Shown here: positions 7,327-16,496 of the stretch, piece by piece
Layout of the letters: each line of letters begins with the position of its first letter
Numbering within the stretch: position 1 is the stretch's first letter
Origin: an uncultured Acetatifactor sp.
GTDB taxonomy: Bacteria > Bacillota > Clostridia > Lachnospirales > Lachnospiraceae
NCBI GenBank assembly: GCA_910589035.1
Contig: CAJUSI010000035.1
Location: 1-56,798, forward strand
Length of the DNA stretch: 56,798 nt
Reading direction: 5' to 3'
The notes under the pieces: generated by a model
Databases searched by the model: none
Told to the model about the DNA's origin: nothing
The model's input: the letters and a program-made list of their open reading frames with translations, nothing else
Position numbers and translations under genes: made by a program

Positions 7327-10300
7327 ATGCTGGAAATAATAGTCACTTCATCAATACTAATCGGCGCACTGGTTCTGTTACGCCGTCTGTGGGAGAACAG
7401 GATCAGCCGCCGTCTCCAGTATGCCCTCTGGCTGCTGGTGGCACTGCGCCTGCTGGCGCCGGTGACGGTATTCTCCAATCCATTGAATGTGATGAATTTC
7501 CTGCAGCCTGTGGTGGCAGCCAGGGAAGTGCCGGAGCGGAGTGAGGACGGCTACAGGATCTTCTACCGCGCAGAAACATTTCGGGGAGAGAAGGAAACCG
7601 GACCGGATGGGAGCAGTCTGACAGAGGAGGAAATTGCCGGGCTGTGGGCGCGGGAAGAGGATATTTTTGCGCAAGACCAGGGGGAACAGGTAAAGCTGGA
7701 AGATCAGGCGAATCTGGAGCTATCGAAGAATTATGGGGAACCGGCGGACCTTGGAACATCTGAGAACGATGAGGAACAGGCAAGACCGGAAGCATCCGGG
7801 GACTATGGAAAATGGGAGAACCAGGAAGAAAAAGAGATTCTCAGCCTGAAGGAAATGGAATACCTTTTGGAGGGCGGCAGCCTGATCAACCGGTTTTTCA
7901 TAAAAGGCTATGCGCGCTATACCTGGTACCTTGGAATGGCTGCACTGGGGTCCTGGATGCTGGGCTGCAACCTGATATTCCGCCGGAAAATATCGAAAAA
8001 CCGTACATTTCTGGGCCGGGAAGGAGGACTTTCAGTATATAGCACGGATGAAATTACCTCCCCCTGCCTGCTGGGAATCCTGCGCCCTGCCATCTATCTG
8101 ACGAAAGGAACGGCCCGCAATCTCCGGCACAGGGAACACGCCCTGCTGCACGAACTGACCCATTACCGGCATAAGGATCATCTCTGGGCCTTTGTCAGGA
8201 GCCTCTGTCTGGTCATCTACTGGTTTGACCCTCTGGTCTGGCTGGCGGCGTACTTCTCCGCCAGGGACTGTGAGACGGCCTGCGACGAGGGAGTTACATA
8301 CAGGATAGGAGAGGAACAGAGCCGGGAGTACGGCTGTACCCTGATAGAAATGGCATCGTCCGGCAAGAGTCTGGGACTGCTGCGCTGCGCCACGGGATTT
8401 TCCGCCCGGAAGAGAGAACTGAGAGAGCGGATTTCCCGTATTGCCGGAGGAAGGAAGAGGACGGGGCTTCTGGTGACCGCACTGGTGATTGCCTGCGGGA
8501 CGGCGCTGGCGGCCTGCACCTTCGGGGGTGCCGGAGAGGAAAACCAAATGGGCAGATATGTGGAGACGGCGGTGGAACTCCCGTTGGCCGTCACTTCCTA
8601 TGCCAGTATGGCACAGGAAGGAAAAATCATTCGGCTGGCTTCAGCTGATGCCGGCTGCGCCGACCTGATTTCTGAAGATGGAGGAGTGTCCTTTCAGATG
8701 GAGGCCGGGCTTCCTGCTGCTTATACGTTGGCAAAAAGGCAGTCCGTTTACAGTATGGAGGCTGCTTCCCAAGGGGGATGGCTGCTCAGGACATACGAAG
8801 GTGAAATGAAATGTATTCTGATCAGTGCCGGGGGGCAGACTGCGGAGATTACGGAATTGGCGGGAAATGTCGGGGCATCCATCTGTTATGGCGGAGGATA
8901 TTTTTATGCCTGGAGAGAGGATGAAATCCTGCGGGTGGATCCGGAGACAGGGGAGACGGTTTTCCTGATGGAGCAGAGCAGCATGCCCTGCCATATGGCG
9001 GCGGATAAGGAAAGGCTGTACATACTCTATCCCGGGGAGGGACTGCGGATCTATGACCTGGGCAAGGGAGAAATGGCGGCGCGGCAGGACGAGGTACTGT
9101 CGGAATTCCTGGCGGGAGAGGCTCAGTATACCCAGGGGCCGGCGGGCTCATCCGTTGTACTGTATCCCCTGGAAGACGGCGTATATGCCCTGACACGCAG
9201 CGGATTGTACTGGCACAGCCTGTACGGGGAAGAAGTGGAGCTCGTGATCGACGGAAGTATGTACAGAATCGGAGGAGGGAGCGGAAATTATATCGGACTT
9301 GCCGTGCTGGAAGGGGAGGAAAGACCGGAGTTTCTGATCTGCTATGCGGACGGGAAATTCATGCGGTATGCCTGGGATGGGGATATTCCCGCTGTGCCGG
9401 AGAAGTCTCTGCGTGTCTACAGTGTCTATGAGGACAGCCAGGTGAGGCAGGGGGTAATCGCGTTTCGGGAGAAATATCCGGAAATATCCGTGAAATATGA
9501 AGTCGGCATCAACGGCAGCTATGGGATGACGCAGGAGGATGCACTGAAGAATCTGGCCACGGAATTGGCGGCAGGCCGGGGGCCGGATATCCTGGTGATG
9601 GACAATATTCCCTACGGCTCCTATGTGGAAAAAGGCGTTTTGATGGATCTGGGAGAACTCAGGCAGGGGATGTCGGATGAAGAATATTTTACTTCTATTA
9701 TAGGCGGGACCGGGATGGGAGATGGGTTGTATATGATGCCGGTTTCCTTTGTGATTCCCGTGCTGGCGGGAGCGCCGGAAGAAATACAGGGGATAGAGAG
9801 TCTTACCGAACTGGGGGATTTGATGGAAAAAGCGGGGAATGCAGGCACAGGGGCCGTAATTGGAGTGGTCAATGAGGAGGAAATCCTGGGGCTTCTTGCA
9901 CAGTCCTCCATGGGAGCATGGATATCGCAGGAGGGAGAACTGAATCCGGAGGCCATTGAAGAATTCCTGACCCAGGCGAAGCGGATTTTCGAATTACAAA
10001 AGGGTGTTCCGGAGGAATTGCGTCATTTATTCGTAGGGCGCCCCCAGGATGAGACCATATTGAAGAGGAGGTTCGGAGAGCTTGGGATAGGGGAGATAAC
10101 GATAGCTGCCTATAATAGATTTACCATTTTTCCTGAATCCCCCTTCTACGGAGGGTATCTTGGCGGAAAAACAGATGATTTCAACGGCTACTTAAACTAT
10201 GAGGGGAGTTCCTGGAGCATGCTGCCCGGGCAGAACTACGGCGCCTGTATGCCGGTAAGCCTCCTGGCGGTAAATGCGTCCGCCGAAGCAAAGGAAGAGA

Positions 10301-10665
10301 GCCGTCTCTTTATGGAATATATGCTTTCGGAAGAGTTTCAGAAGGAGAGTGAACTGGCAGGATTCCCTGTAAACCGGAAAGCGTATTTCGGAAAGCAGAA
10401 GAAGCCGGAAATGTATAGGGAGTCGCCTCAAACGATTTGGCGGGAAGACGGAGGGATTATAGAAATAGAGGTATCCTGGCCCACGGAAGAAGAATGGAAG
10501 GAGCTGGACAGGGCAATAGAGTCTGTTAAGAAGGTCAATCTCTGCGACAATAAAGTATATGAAATCGTGATTTCTCAGGGAAGAAAAATTCTGGAGGAGA
10601 ATCTAAGCGTGGAGGAAGGCATGGAGGAAATAGAAAAGCAGTTGAAACTGTATCTTTCGGAATAA
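7327..10665 (+). CDS. M56 (BlaR1/MecR1-type) membrane protease fused to an extracellular solute-binding protein
   Basis: 1112 residues, far longer than BlaR1/MecR1 (~590). Residues 1-~55 form the first two membrane helices; a charged Glu-rich loop spans ~60-185; a third helix lies at ~198-220. The M56 domain carries the zinc motif HELTH (275-279) and the distal acidic/His region (FSARDCETACDEG). A fourth helix at ~378-397 (LLVTALVIACGTALAAC) ends in a lipobox-like LAAC. Outside, residues ~420-690 look like beta-propeller-type repeats and ~695-1112 like a family-1 sugar-binding lipoprotein (RVYSVYEDSQVRQGVIAF; GPDILVMD; ANSAE-type C-terminal segments). BlaR1 instead carries a penicillin-binding sensor. 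I infer a protease that senses ligand through an SBP domain and relieves BlaI repression, possibly also delivering ligand to the permeases that follow. Confidence 0.85.
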   Translation: MLEIIVTSSILIGALVLLRRLWENRISRRLQYALWLLVALRLLAPVTVFSNPLNVMNFLQPVVAAREVPERSEDGYRIFYRAETFRGEKETGPDGSSLTEEEIAGLWAREEDIFAQDQGEQVKLEDQANLELSKNYGEPADLGTSENDEEQARPEASGDYGKWENQEEKEILSLKEMEYLLEGGSLINRFFIKGYARYTWYLGMAALGSWMLGCNLIFRRKISKNRTFLGREGGLSVYSTDEITSPCLLGILRPAIYLTKGTARNLRHREHALLHELTHYRHKDHLWAFVRSLCLVIYWFDPLVWLAAYFSARDCETACDEGVTYRIGEEQSREYGCTLIEMASSGKSLGLLRCATGFSARKRELRERISRIAGGRKRTGLLVTALVIACGTALAACTFGGAGEENQMGRYVETAVELPLAVTSYASMAQEGKIIRLASADAGCADLISEDGGVSFQMEAGLPAAYTLAKRQSVYSMEAASQGGWLLRTYEGEMKCILISAGGQTAEITELAGNVGASICYGGGYFYAWREDEILRVDPETGETVFLMEQSSMPCHMAADKERLYILYPGEGLRIYDLGKGEMAARQDEVLSEFLAGEAQYTQGPAGSSVVLYPLEDGVYALTRSGLYWHSLYGEEVELVIDGSMYRIGGGSGNYIGLAVLEGEERPEFLICYADGKFMRYAWDGDIPAVPEKSLRVYSVYEDSQVRQGVIAFREKYPEISVKYEVGINGSYGMTQEDALKNLATELAAGRGPDILVMDNIPYGSYVEKGVLMDLGELRQGMSDEEYFTSIIGGTGMGDGLYMMPVSFVIPVLAGAPEEIQGIESLTELGDLMEKAGNAGTGAVIGVVNEEEILGLLAQSSMGAWISQEGELNPEAIEEFLTQAKRIFELQKGVPEELRHLFVGRPQDETILKRRFGELGIGEITIAAYNRFTIFPESPFYGGYLGGKTDDFNGYLNYEGSSWSMLPGQNYGACMPVSLLAVNASAEAKEESRLFMEYMLSEEFQKESELAGFPVNRKAYFGKQKKPEMYRESPQTIWREDGGIIEIEVSWPTEEEWKELDRAIESVKKVNLCDNKVYEIVISQGRKILEENLSVEEGMEEIEKQLKLYLSE

Positions 10666-10830
10666 GCTTCCTTTATTCTGTAAAGCGGAGGAAAGAACCA
10701 TAGAGGTGGGCTGCAATGACTGGCGGTGCTGTGCGGCGGCATCTGCCCGGCACGGACCGAAGTGGGATATAGACCAATGGGGCAGATGGAAATTCAGGCA
10801 GGACAAATGTGGGGATTCACTTCGTACTAT

Positions 10831-10893
10831 ACTGCATAACGCTGAATAATGCCTGATGCAATGATGCGATTGAACCAGTCAGCGTTATGCAGT
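10831..10893 (+). repeat. 15-bp perfect inverted repeat in the gap before the first permease
   Basis: ACTGCATAACGCTGA (10831-10845) and its exact complement (10879-10893) are separated by 33 nt. There is no T-tract, so it is not a simple terminator. It could be an RNA structure lowering expression of the permeases relative to the protease/SBP gene, or an operator. The remainder of 10666-10958 has no gene. Confidence 0.6.
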
Positions 10894-10958
10894 CTGGTTT
10901 CACGGCAAGTGAAATCGTTAAGCAGTATAATTTGGAAACAGGGAAGGAAACAGGAGAA

Positions 10959-11852
10959 ATGGAAAAGCTCCGTTGGGCAGAGAAGAGGGAACAAAAAAAG
11001 AACCGGAAGCCGGCGATCTCCGGCAGGAACCGGAAGCAGAGGCAGGCAGCAGCCTGCTTCCTGCTTCCCGGCCTGGCGGGAGTGTCGATATTTGTGCTGA
11101 TTCCCTTCGGAAATGTGTTCGTCTCCTCCTTCCGGACCTCCCTGACCAGGCAGTTTGTGGGAATTTCAAATTATCTGTCCATTTTCCGGAATACTGCCTT
11201 CCGCCTGGCGGCGGGCAACACGGTCCGGTTCATCGCCCTGGGCGTGCCGCTGCTGCTGGTCATCAGCCTGCTCCTGGCGCTGATGATCAACGCCAGTCCC
11301 AAATGGGATAAATATAAATACCTCTATCTCCTGCCCATGGCAATCCCGGCGGCCACCATGGTGCTGGTATGGCGGATACTGTTCGCCCGCCAGGGCTTTC
11401 TGAACCGCCTGCTGGAGACCCATGTGGATTTCCTGGGGGAGGGCAGCGCCTTCTATATTGTGCTGGGAAGCTATCTGTGGAAGAATCTGGGCTACACCCT
11501 GGTGCTGTGGCTGGCGGGGCTGAAGGCAGTGCCCGGGGACATGCTGGACGCCGCCAGGGTGGACGGGGCGGGGAAGCTGGTCAGTTTCCTGCGGGTGACC
11601 CTTCCCAACCTGAAAGGAAGCATGTATACAATCCTGGTGGTGTCCCTGCTGAATTCCTTCAAAATCTTCCGGGAGGTGTACCTGGTGGGCGGAGCCTATC
11701 CCCAGGAGGGGATCTACATGCTGCAGCATATTTTCAACAACTGGTATACCAACCTGGACTTCGACAAGATGGCCGCCGGGGCCGTGATGTCCGCTGTGGT
11801 GCTGGGGGGAATCAGCCTGATCCTGCAGAGGCTGTGGGACAGGGAGGACTGA
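10959..11852 (+). CDS. sugar-type ABC transporter permease (MalF-like)
   Basis: About 297 residues, six membrane helices (FLLPGLAGVSIFVLIPFG first) and the EAA loop LDAARVDGAGKLVSFLRVTL that docks the ATPase, as in binding-protein-dependent importers of carbohydrates. I chose MEKLRWAEKREQ at 10959, preceded by CAGGAGAA; an upstream ATG at 10887 lies within the hairpin. Together with the next gene it would form the membrane channel. No ATPase gene is present in the operon; many Firmicutes sugar importers share one MsmK-type ATPase encoded elsewhere. The likely binding protein is the C-terminal half of the M56 fusion. Confidence 0.88.
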   Translation: MEKLRWAEKREQKKNRKPAISGRNRKQRQAAACFLLPGLAGVSIFVLIPFGNVFVSSFRTSLTRQFVGISNYLSIFRNTAFRLAAGNTVRFIALGVPLLLVISLLLALMINASPKWDKYKYLYLLPMAIPAATMVLVWRILFARQGFLNRLLETHVDFLGEGSAFYIVLGSYLWKNLGYTLVLWLAGLKAVPGDMLDAARVDGAGKLVSFLRVTLPNLKGSMYTILVVSLLNSFKIFREVYLVGGAYPQEGIYMLQHIFNNWYTNLDFDKMAAGAVMSAVVLGGISLILQRLWDRED

Positions 11853-11952
11853 CGGGCTGCGGCAGGAACTAATGTATGATAATTCTTTCTACAATGGAAG
11901 CAGCGAATGGCAGCTTACGGAGATTTCCAGACCGCTTTCAGGGAGATTTGAA

Positions 11953-12828
11953 ATGGATGAGATAAAGCTGAGAAAAATCTGGCATAGGGGAACAAAACTG
12001 CTGCAGCTGACGGCAGTGCTGGTGCTCGGGCTTCTGATCTGCCTGCCCGTGCTTCTGCTTTTCTTCGGATCCCTGGCGGACAGCATCGAGTGGACGGAGC
12101 GGATGCGCCCCCTGCTTGGGAACACGGAGGGGTACATCAGCTGGAAATGGATTCCGGATTACCCTACCCTGGAGAATTTCAGGGAGCTGCTGTTCCTGAC
12201 GCCGGAATTCCTGGCGCTGTTCTGGAATTCGATGAAGCTTTCGGCCTGCATCCTGGCAGGGCAGCTGCTGGTGGGGGTCCCCAGCGCCTGGTGTTTTGCT
12301 GTATATGACTTTAAGGGGAAAAATATCCTTTTTTCGGTGTATGTGATCCTGATGCTGCTTCCCTTTCAGGTAACCATGCTGGCGAGATACCTGGTGCTGA
12401 ACGGAATGGGCCTGCTAGACACCCACGCGGCGGTGATCCTGCCGGCCGTGTTCTCCACCTTTCCGGTATTCCTGGTATACCGGGGGTTCCGGGGAATCCC
12501 CAGAGAGCTGTACGAGGTGGCCCGGATCGATGGGGCCGGGGAATGGATGATTTTCCGCAGGATAGGGCTGCCCCTGGCGGAGGGGAGCGTCATGGCGGCT
12601 TTCGTGCTGGGATTTTTCGAGGTGTGGAACCTGATGGAGGAGCCTTTGGCCTTCTTAAAGGATATGTCCCTGTGGCCCCTGTCGCTGTACCTGCCGGAAA
12701 TCGGGGCGGACAGGGCCGGGAGGGCCTGCGCGGCATCGGTGCTGACCCTGGCGGTGTCGCTGCAGATCTTCGGCGTGTTCCGGGACTCCCTGGAGCAGGG
12801 GATCGTGTCGTCGGCGCTGAAGGGATGA
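11953..12828 (+). CDS. sugar-type ABC transporter permease (MalG-like)
   Basis: About 291 residues with six membrane helices (LQLTAVLVLGLLICLPVLLL first) and the EAA loop YEVARIDGAGEWMIFRRIGL. It pairs with the preceding permease, 100 bp upstream. The start MDEIKLRK follows AGGGAG; an in-frame ATG at 11872 would add 27 residues. Typical MalG-type proteins end in an ER/KG tail, here SALKG. Cytoplasmic-membrane component of an importer of unknown, probably oligosaccharide, substrate. Confidence 0.88.
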   Translation: MDEIKLRKIWHRGTKLLQLTAVLVLGLLICLPVLLLFFGSLADSIEWTERMRPLLGNTEGYISWKWIPDYPTLENFRELLFLTPEFLALFWNSMKLSACILAGQLLVGVPSAWCFAVYDFKGKNILFSVYVILMLLPFQVTMLARYLVLNGMGLLDTHAAVILPAVFSTFPVFLVYRGFRGIPRELYEVARIDGAGEWMIFRRIGLPLAEGSVMAAFVLGFFEVWNLMEEPLAFLKDMSLWPLSLYLPEIGADRAGRACAASVLTLAVSLQIFGVFRDSLEQGIVSSALKG

Positions 12829-13026
12829 GTGTGAGAAGAATTTCTAAGGCGCCAAAGTACGCCGCATAAGAAAGAATTTCTGCTGTATGTGCCGCCGGAA
12901 GCGGTATGACGGAAAGTGTGCATCGAGTGTAAGAAGTTTATGCTGAAGGCGGTTCGGCAGGAGAGGGGCATTCAGGATAGAAATGACGGGGACGGGCAGA
13001 AGGTTCGGAAGGAAGGGAAGGACAGG

Positions 13027-14928
13027 ATGAAGCTGACAAAGGGAAAGAAAATCGCATTGACATGTTTTGCCGCGTTTCTGGGATTTATGGCAGTGTGTAC
13101 GGTAGCAGCCAAGGGGATCTACGCTTCCGGCCTGCCCCAGGTGTCCACGGCAAGGCCTTACAGCGGAAGCCTGACCCATGTGATCAAGGTGAGCGGAACG
13201 GTGATGCAGGGACAGGAATACGGAGTTTATGTGGAGCCCGGCCTGCGGGTGGACACCATAAGCGTTGGGAAAGGGGATACATTTCAGAAGGACGCCCCTT
13301 TGTTCCGCATTGCCCCCGGGGATCTGGCGGACATCATTGCACAACGGCGGCTGGAGATTTCGAAGCTGGAGGTGCAGCTGTCGGAAGAGATAAAGGAGGA
13401 GAGCCGGGAGAGGAAGGACAGACAGCAGGCGGCGGAGCGGGCCTGGGAGGATTATGACAGGGAGGGTGTGCTTGCGGATGCGAAGATTCAGGAATGCCGA
13501 CAGGCGTATGAGGCGGCCCAGAGGGCGCTGGTTCTGTACAACCAGTACCTGGAAAATGCCTCCCGGCCTGCGGAGAGCGGGGAGGCATCTGCTCCGACGG
13601 AGGATAGCGGAACAGGGACCATCCCACCCGAAGAAAGCAGAACAGAGTCCACTCCGTCCGGAGAAGGCGAAGGGGAGTCTGTTCTATCAGAGGAAAGCGG
13701 AACGGAATCCTCCTCCCCCGGGGAGACAGGAACGGATCCGGAGTCCGGGGCCGGTGCGGCGGACCCGTCCCGGGAGGCAGACGTCGTGCCGGATACTGAT
13801 TCGTCCGCAGAAAATGGAACGGAATCCTCCGTCCCCGGGGAGACAGGAACGGATCCGGAGTCCGGGGCCGGTGCGGCGGACCCGTCCCGGGAGGCAGACG
13901 TCGTGCCGGATGCTGATTCGTCCGTAGATAATAAAACGAAATCCCGACAAGCCAGAAACGGCAGGATGGACTATGGCGGGCAGCCGGAGGGGACTGGAAC
14001 AGAACAAAACGAAAGCGGCGGAGAGAATGCCGGCGGGAATGCGGCAGAAAGCGGAAAAGGCATGCTGCACGAAGTAGCTGACGCAGCCGCGGATCCGGAG
14101 GACCAGTACAACAAGGAGGAAAAGCGCCGGCAGCTGGAGCAGAATGTGATAGCGGCGGCCCAGGCTCTTGCGGAGGCGGAGCGGCAGAAGGAAGACCGCC
14201 TGCAGACGGCGGCCCGGGCAGCGGAGGACGCGGAGGCGGCCATAGAAGCGGCCAATGCGGCAGTGAACACCCTGGCGCTGGAGATCACATACCAGAAGGA
14301 GAGCCTGCAGAGCCTGGAGGAGCTTCTGGCTGCGGACGGCTGGGTGTACGCCCAGGCCCCCGGCCGCGTGACCGACAGCCGCCTGGAGGTGGGGGAGAGG
14401 ACCCAGGACAGGGCCTGCCTGCTCTATGCGTTGGACGAAGGGGAGCGGATTATCAGTGCGGTCCTTGACGAAGACCAGGCGGAGCGGGTTTCCTCGGGAA
14501 CCCAGTTTGACATGAAGGCTGCCATGTCCGACGGGAGCAGGATTACCGGGACGGCGCAGGTGGATTATGTGGAGAAGGGAGCAGACGGGATGTTTTATGC
14601 CAGGCTGTCCTTTGACCGGCCGGAGATCTCCATCGGGCAGACAGTGGAACTCAGCTGCAGGATGCAGACGGAAAATTACACCGTCTGTGTCCCTGTGAAT
14701 TGTATTTATACCGAGGATATAATGGGTGCATTCTATGTATATATAGCGGAAGAACGGCAGGGCATCCTGGGGACGGAGTGGAAGGTGAGGAAGGTATTTG
14801 TCCGGATTCTGGACCAGAACGATACCGCTGCGGCCATTCAGAGCATGGAGCTTACCGCGGAGAGCCGCATCGTAACCGGTGCCAACAAACCTCTTGCGGA
14901 CGGGGACACGGTAAGGATTGTGCTGTAG
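13027..14928 (+). CDS. HlyD/MacA-like membrane-fusion (adaptor) protein with a large low-complexity insert
   Basis: About 633 residues. An N-terminal helix (IALTCFAAFLGFMAVCTVAA) anchors it; then a half barrel-sandwich domain (SGTVMQGQEYGVYVEPGLRV), a first coiled coil (~110-180), a Glu/Ser/Gly/Pro-rich insert of roughly 170 residues with a duplicated 39-residue unit, a second coiled coil (~360-440), then the second barrel half (WVYAQAPGRVTDSRLEVGER) and beta-domain. Adaptors of this fold normally partner MacB-type or HlyB-type pumps; none is adjacent, only sugar-type permeases. The insert sits at the hairpin tip, where partner proteins would bind. Its presence in a BlaI/M56-SBP operon is unusual. 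Confidence 0.75.
   Translation: MKLTKGKKIALTCFAAFLGFMAVCTVAAKGIYASGLPQVSTARPYSGSLTHVIKVSGTVMQGQEYGVYVEPGLRVDTISVGKGDTFQKDAPLFRIAPGDLADIIAQRRLEISKLEVQLSEEIKEESRERKDRQQAAERAWEDYDREGVLADAKIQECRQAYEAAQRALVLYNQYLENASRPAESGEASAPTEDSGTGTIPPEESRTESTPSGEGEGESVLSEESGTESSSPGETGTDPESGAGAADPSREADVVPDTDSSAENGTESSVPGETGTDPESGAGAADPSREADVVPDADSSVDNKTKSRQARNGRMDYGGQPEGTGTEQNESGGENAGGNAAESGKGMLHEVADAAADPEDQYNKEEKRRQLEQNVIAAAQALAEAERQKEDRLQTAARAAEDAEAAIEAANAAVNTLALEITYQKESLQSLEELLAADGWVYAQAPGRVTDSRLEVGERTQDRACLLYALDEGERIISAVLDEDQAERVSSGTQFDMKAAMSDGSRITGTAQVDYVEKGADGMFYARLSFDRPEISIGQTVELSCRMQTENYTVCVPVNCIYTEDIMGAFYVYIAEERQGILGTEWKVRKVFVRILDQNDTAAAIQSMELTAESRIVTGANKPLADGDTVRIVL
13699..13932 (+). repeat. two tandem 117-bp repeats inside the adaptor gene
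   Basis: The unit starting GGAACGGAATCC at 13699 recurs at 13816, almost identical in sequence, encoding a 39-residue block (GTESSSPGETGTDPES...DADSSV). The near-identity at DNA level implies a recent tandem duplication in the linker. Confidence 0.85.
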
Positions 14929-15006
14929 AACCGGCAGGCCCCGCAGTTAATTGTCTGGCAATCTTGCGAATATCGGTTGAAATCTTCCCGGTGGGTATGT
15001 ATAATC

Positions 15007-15099
15007 TATTATAGAACCCAAGACCGGATTCTATAATCAGAATTCTATAATGGAATCCAAGGTCGGATTCTATTATCAAAATTCTGTAATAGAATCCGG
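15007..15099 (+). repeat. 2.4 copies of a 39-bp repeat upstream of the M28 peptidase
   Basis: Units at 15007-15045 and 15046-15084 plus a partial at 15085-15099 share TATWATRGAAYCCAAG and GGATTCTAT. GGATTCTATTA (15065-15075) is the exact complement of TAATAGAATCC (15087-15097), so alternative hairpins can form. Located between adaptor stop and M28 start; possible operator array or RNA structure. Confidence 0.65.
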
Positions 15100-15213
15100 T
15101 TCATGGAGTCCGGAGAAGGAATAGCTGTTTGACACAGCAAATTTCCCAGGCGGCGAGGGCCGGAGACGGTCTACGGGTTCCGCGCAGGATGGGGACACAA
15201 GGAGGACAGGAAG

Positions 15214-16491
15214 GTGAAGGAATTGCTGAATTTTATTGAGGAAATGAGCTTCGTCCGGGTGGCCGGAAGCCAGGAGGAGAGAAGAGCCGGGGAGCTGATC
15301 ATGAGAGAGGTCAACCTGGCCGCGGAGGAAGCGGGGCGAGAGGATATCCGGGGGGAATACATGCCCTTTGGGATTCCGTATGCGGAAGTGGCAAAATGCT
15401 CGGTGCAGGCGGCGGGCCGGGAGATTTACTGCACTCCTTTTCTGCGTTCGGGCAATATTGACGCAGAGTGCGATCTGGTGTATCTGGAGGATGCTTCCGA
15501 GATCAATTTTGCCGTAAAGGGGGATCTGGAAGGCAAGGCGGTTCTGTTGAATAAACCCACAGATGAGGAGACTTACAAGCGCCTGGTGGAGCATAAGGTT
15601 GCAGCGTTTCTGGTGATGCAGGGGAAATATTACCTTTCCGGGGAGGAGGTTTCCCTGTATCCCAAGAGACTGCGGGAGCATCTGAGCAGGAACGGACTGA
15701 TTCCCGGATTCACGATCCCTTCGGCGGAGGCGCTGCGGCTGGTTCAGGAGGGGGTGGATAAGGTACACCTGACACTGGAACAGGAGGATACGGAACCGGA
15801 GAGCCGGAATATATCGGCTGTGATCGAGGGAACCGACCGGAAGGAGGAAAGCATTGTGCTTACGGCACATTACGATTCCGTTCCCGTGGGCACCGGTTCC
15901 TGGGACAATGCCACCGGCGCAGCGGCGCTTCTGGCAATCTTCAAGCATTTTGCGGCGCATCCCGCCAGACGGACGCTGCGGTTCCTCTGGTGCGGCAGCG
16001 AGGAACAGGGGCTTCTGGGATCGAAGGCCTATGTGGAGCAGAACAAAGAAATGCTGGATAAGTTTGTATTCTGCTTTAACTTTGATATGTGCGGGACGGC
16101 CCTGGGGGCAAATAAGATCTGCGTGACGGGTGAGAAGGAGCTGCAGACCTTCGTGGAGCAGTATTGTAAAATATCTGGATATCCCGCGGTGATCGGGGTG
16201 GGAGTCCATTCCAGCGACTCCGCTCCTTTCTGCGATAATGAAATCCCTGCGCTGGGATTGGGCAGAGAGACTTCCACGGCGGAGATACATACCATCCACG
16301 ATCTGATTCCCACGCTCAGCGAAAAGGCCATTCAGGAAAATGTGGAATTTGCGGTTCGGATCATCGGGGATGTGGCAAACGCGGCGGTGATTCCCGTAAA
16401 GAAGGGAATGCCTGAAGAGACTAAGAAAGAGCTGGATAAGTATTTCCACCGGGAAGAAAAGAAAAAGGAAGAAGAACGGGAAAACAAGTAA
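15214..16491 (+). CDS. M28-family zinc aminopeptidase-like protein with PA domain
   Basis: 425 residues, GTG start preceded by GGAGGACAGG. Residues ~1-60 begin the catalytic fold, ~115-215 look like a protease-associated (PA) insert, and ~215-425 carry the two-zinc site: TAHYDSVPVGTGSWDNATGA (His, Asp), the glutamate pair in GSEEQGLLGS, Asp in NFDMCG and the final His in EIHTIHD. No signal peptide or membrane helix, so it is probably cytoplasmic. It would remove N-terminal residues from peptides. It stands alone with its own upstream repeats; its stop is 6 bp from the convergent acetyltransferase. Confidence 0.88.
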   Translation: MKELLNFIEEMSFVRVAGSQEERRAGELIMREVNLAAEEAGREDIRGEYMPFGIPYAEVAKCSVQAAGREIYCTPFLRSGNIDAECDLVYLEDASEINFAVKGDLEGKAVLLNKPTDEETYKRLVEHKVAAFLVMQGKYYLSGEEVSLYPKRLREHLSRNGLIPGFTIPSAEALRLVQEGVDKVHLTLEQEDTEPESRNISAVIEGTDRKEESIVLTAHYDSVPVGTGSWDNATGAAALLAIFKHFAAHPARRTLRFLWCGSEEQGLLGSKAYVEQNKEMLDKFVFCFNFDMCGTALGANKICVTGEKELQTFVEQYCKISGYPAVIGVGVHSSDSAPFCDNEIPALGLGRETSTAEIHTIHDLIPTLSEKAIQENVEFAVRIIGDVANAAVIPVKKGMPEETKKELDKYFHREEKKKEEERENK

Positions 16492-16496
16492 ATATT

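Noticed and set aside
7403..7795. Proline-rich minus-strand frame in the M56 gene
   Set aside because: Antisense of a Glu-rich loop; composition artefact.
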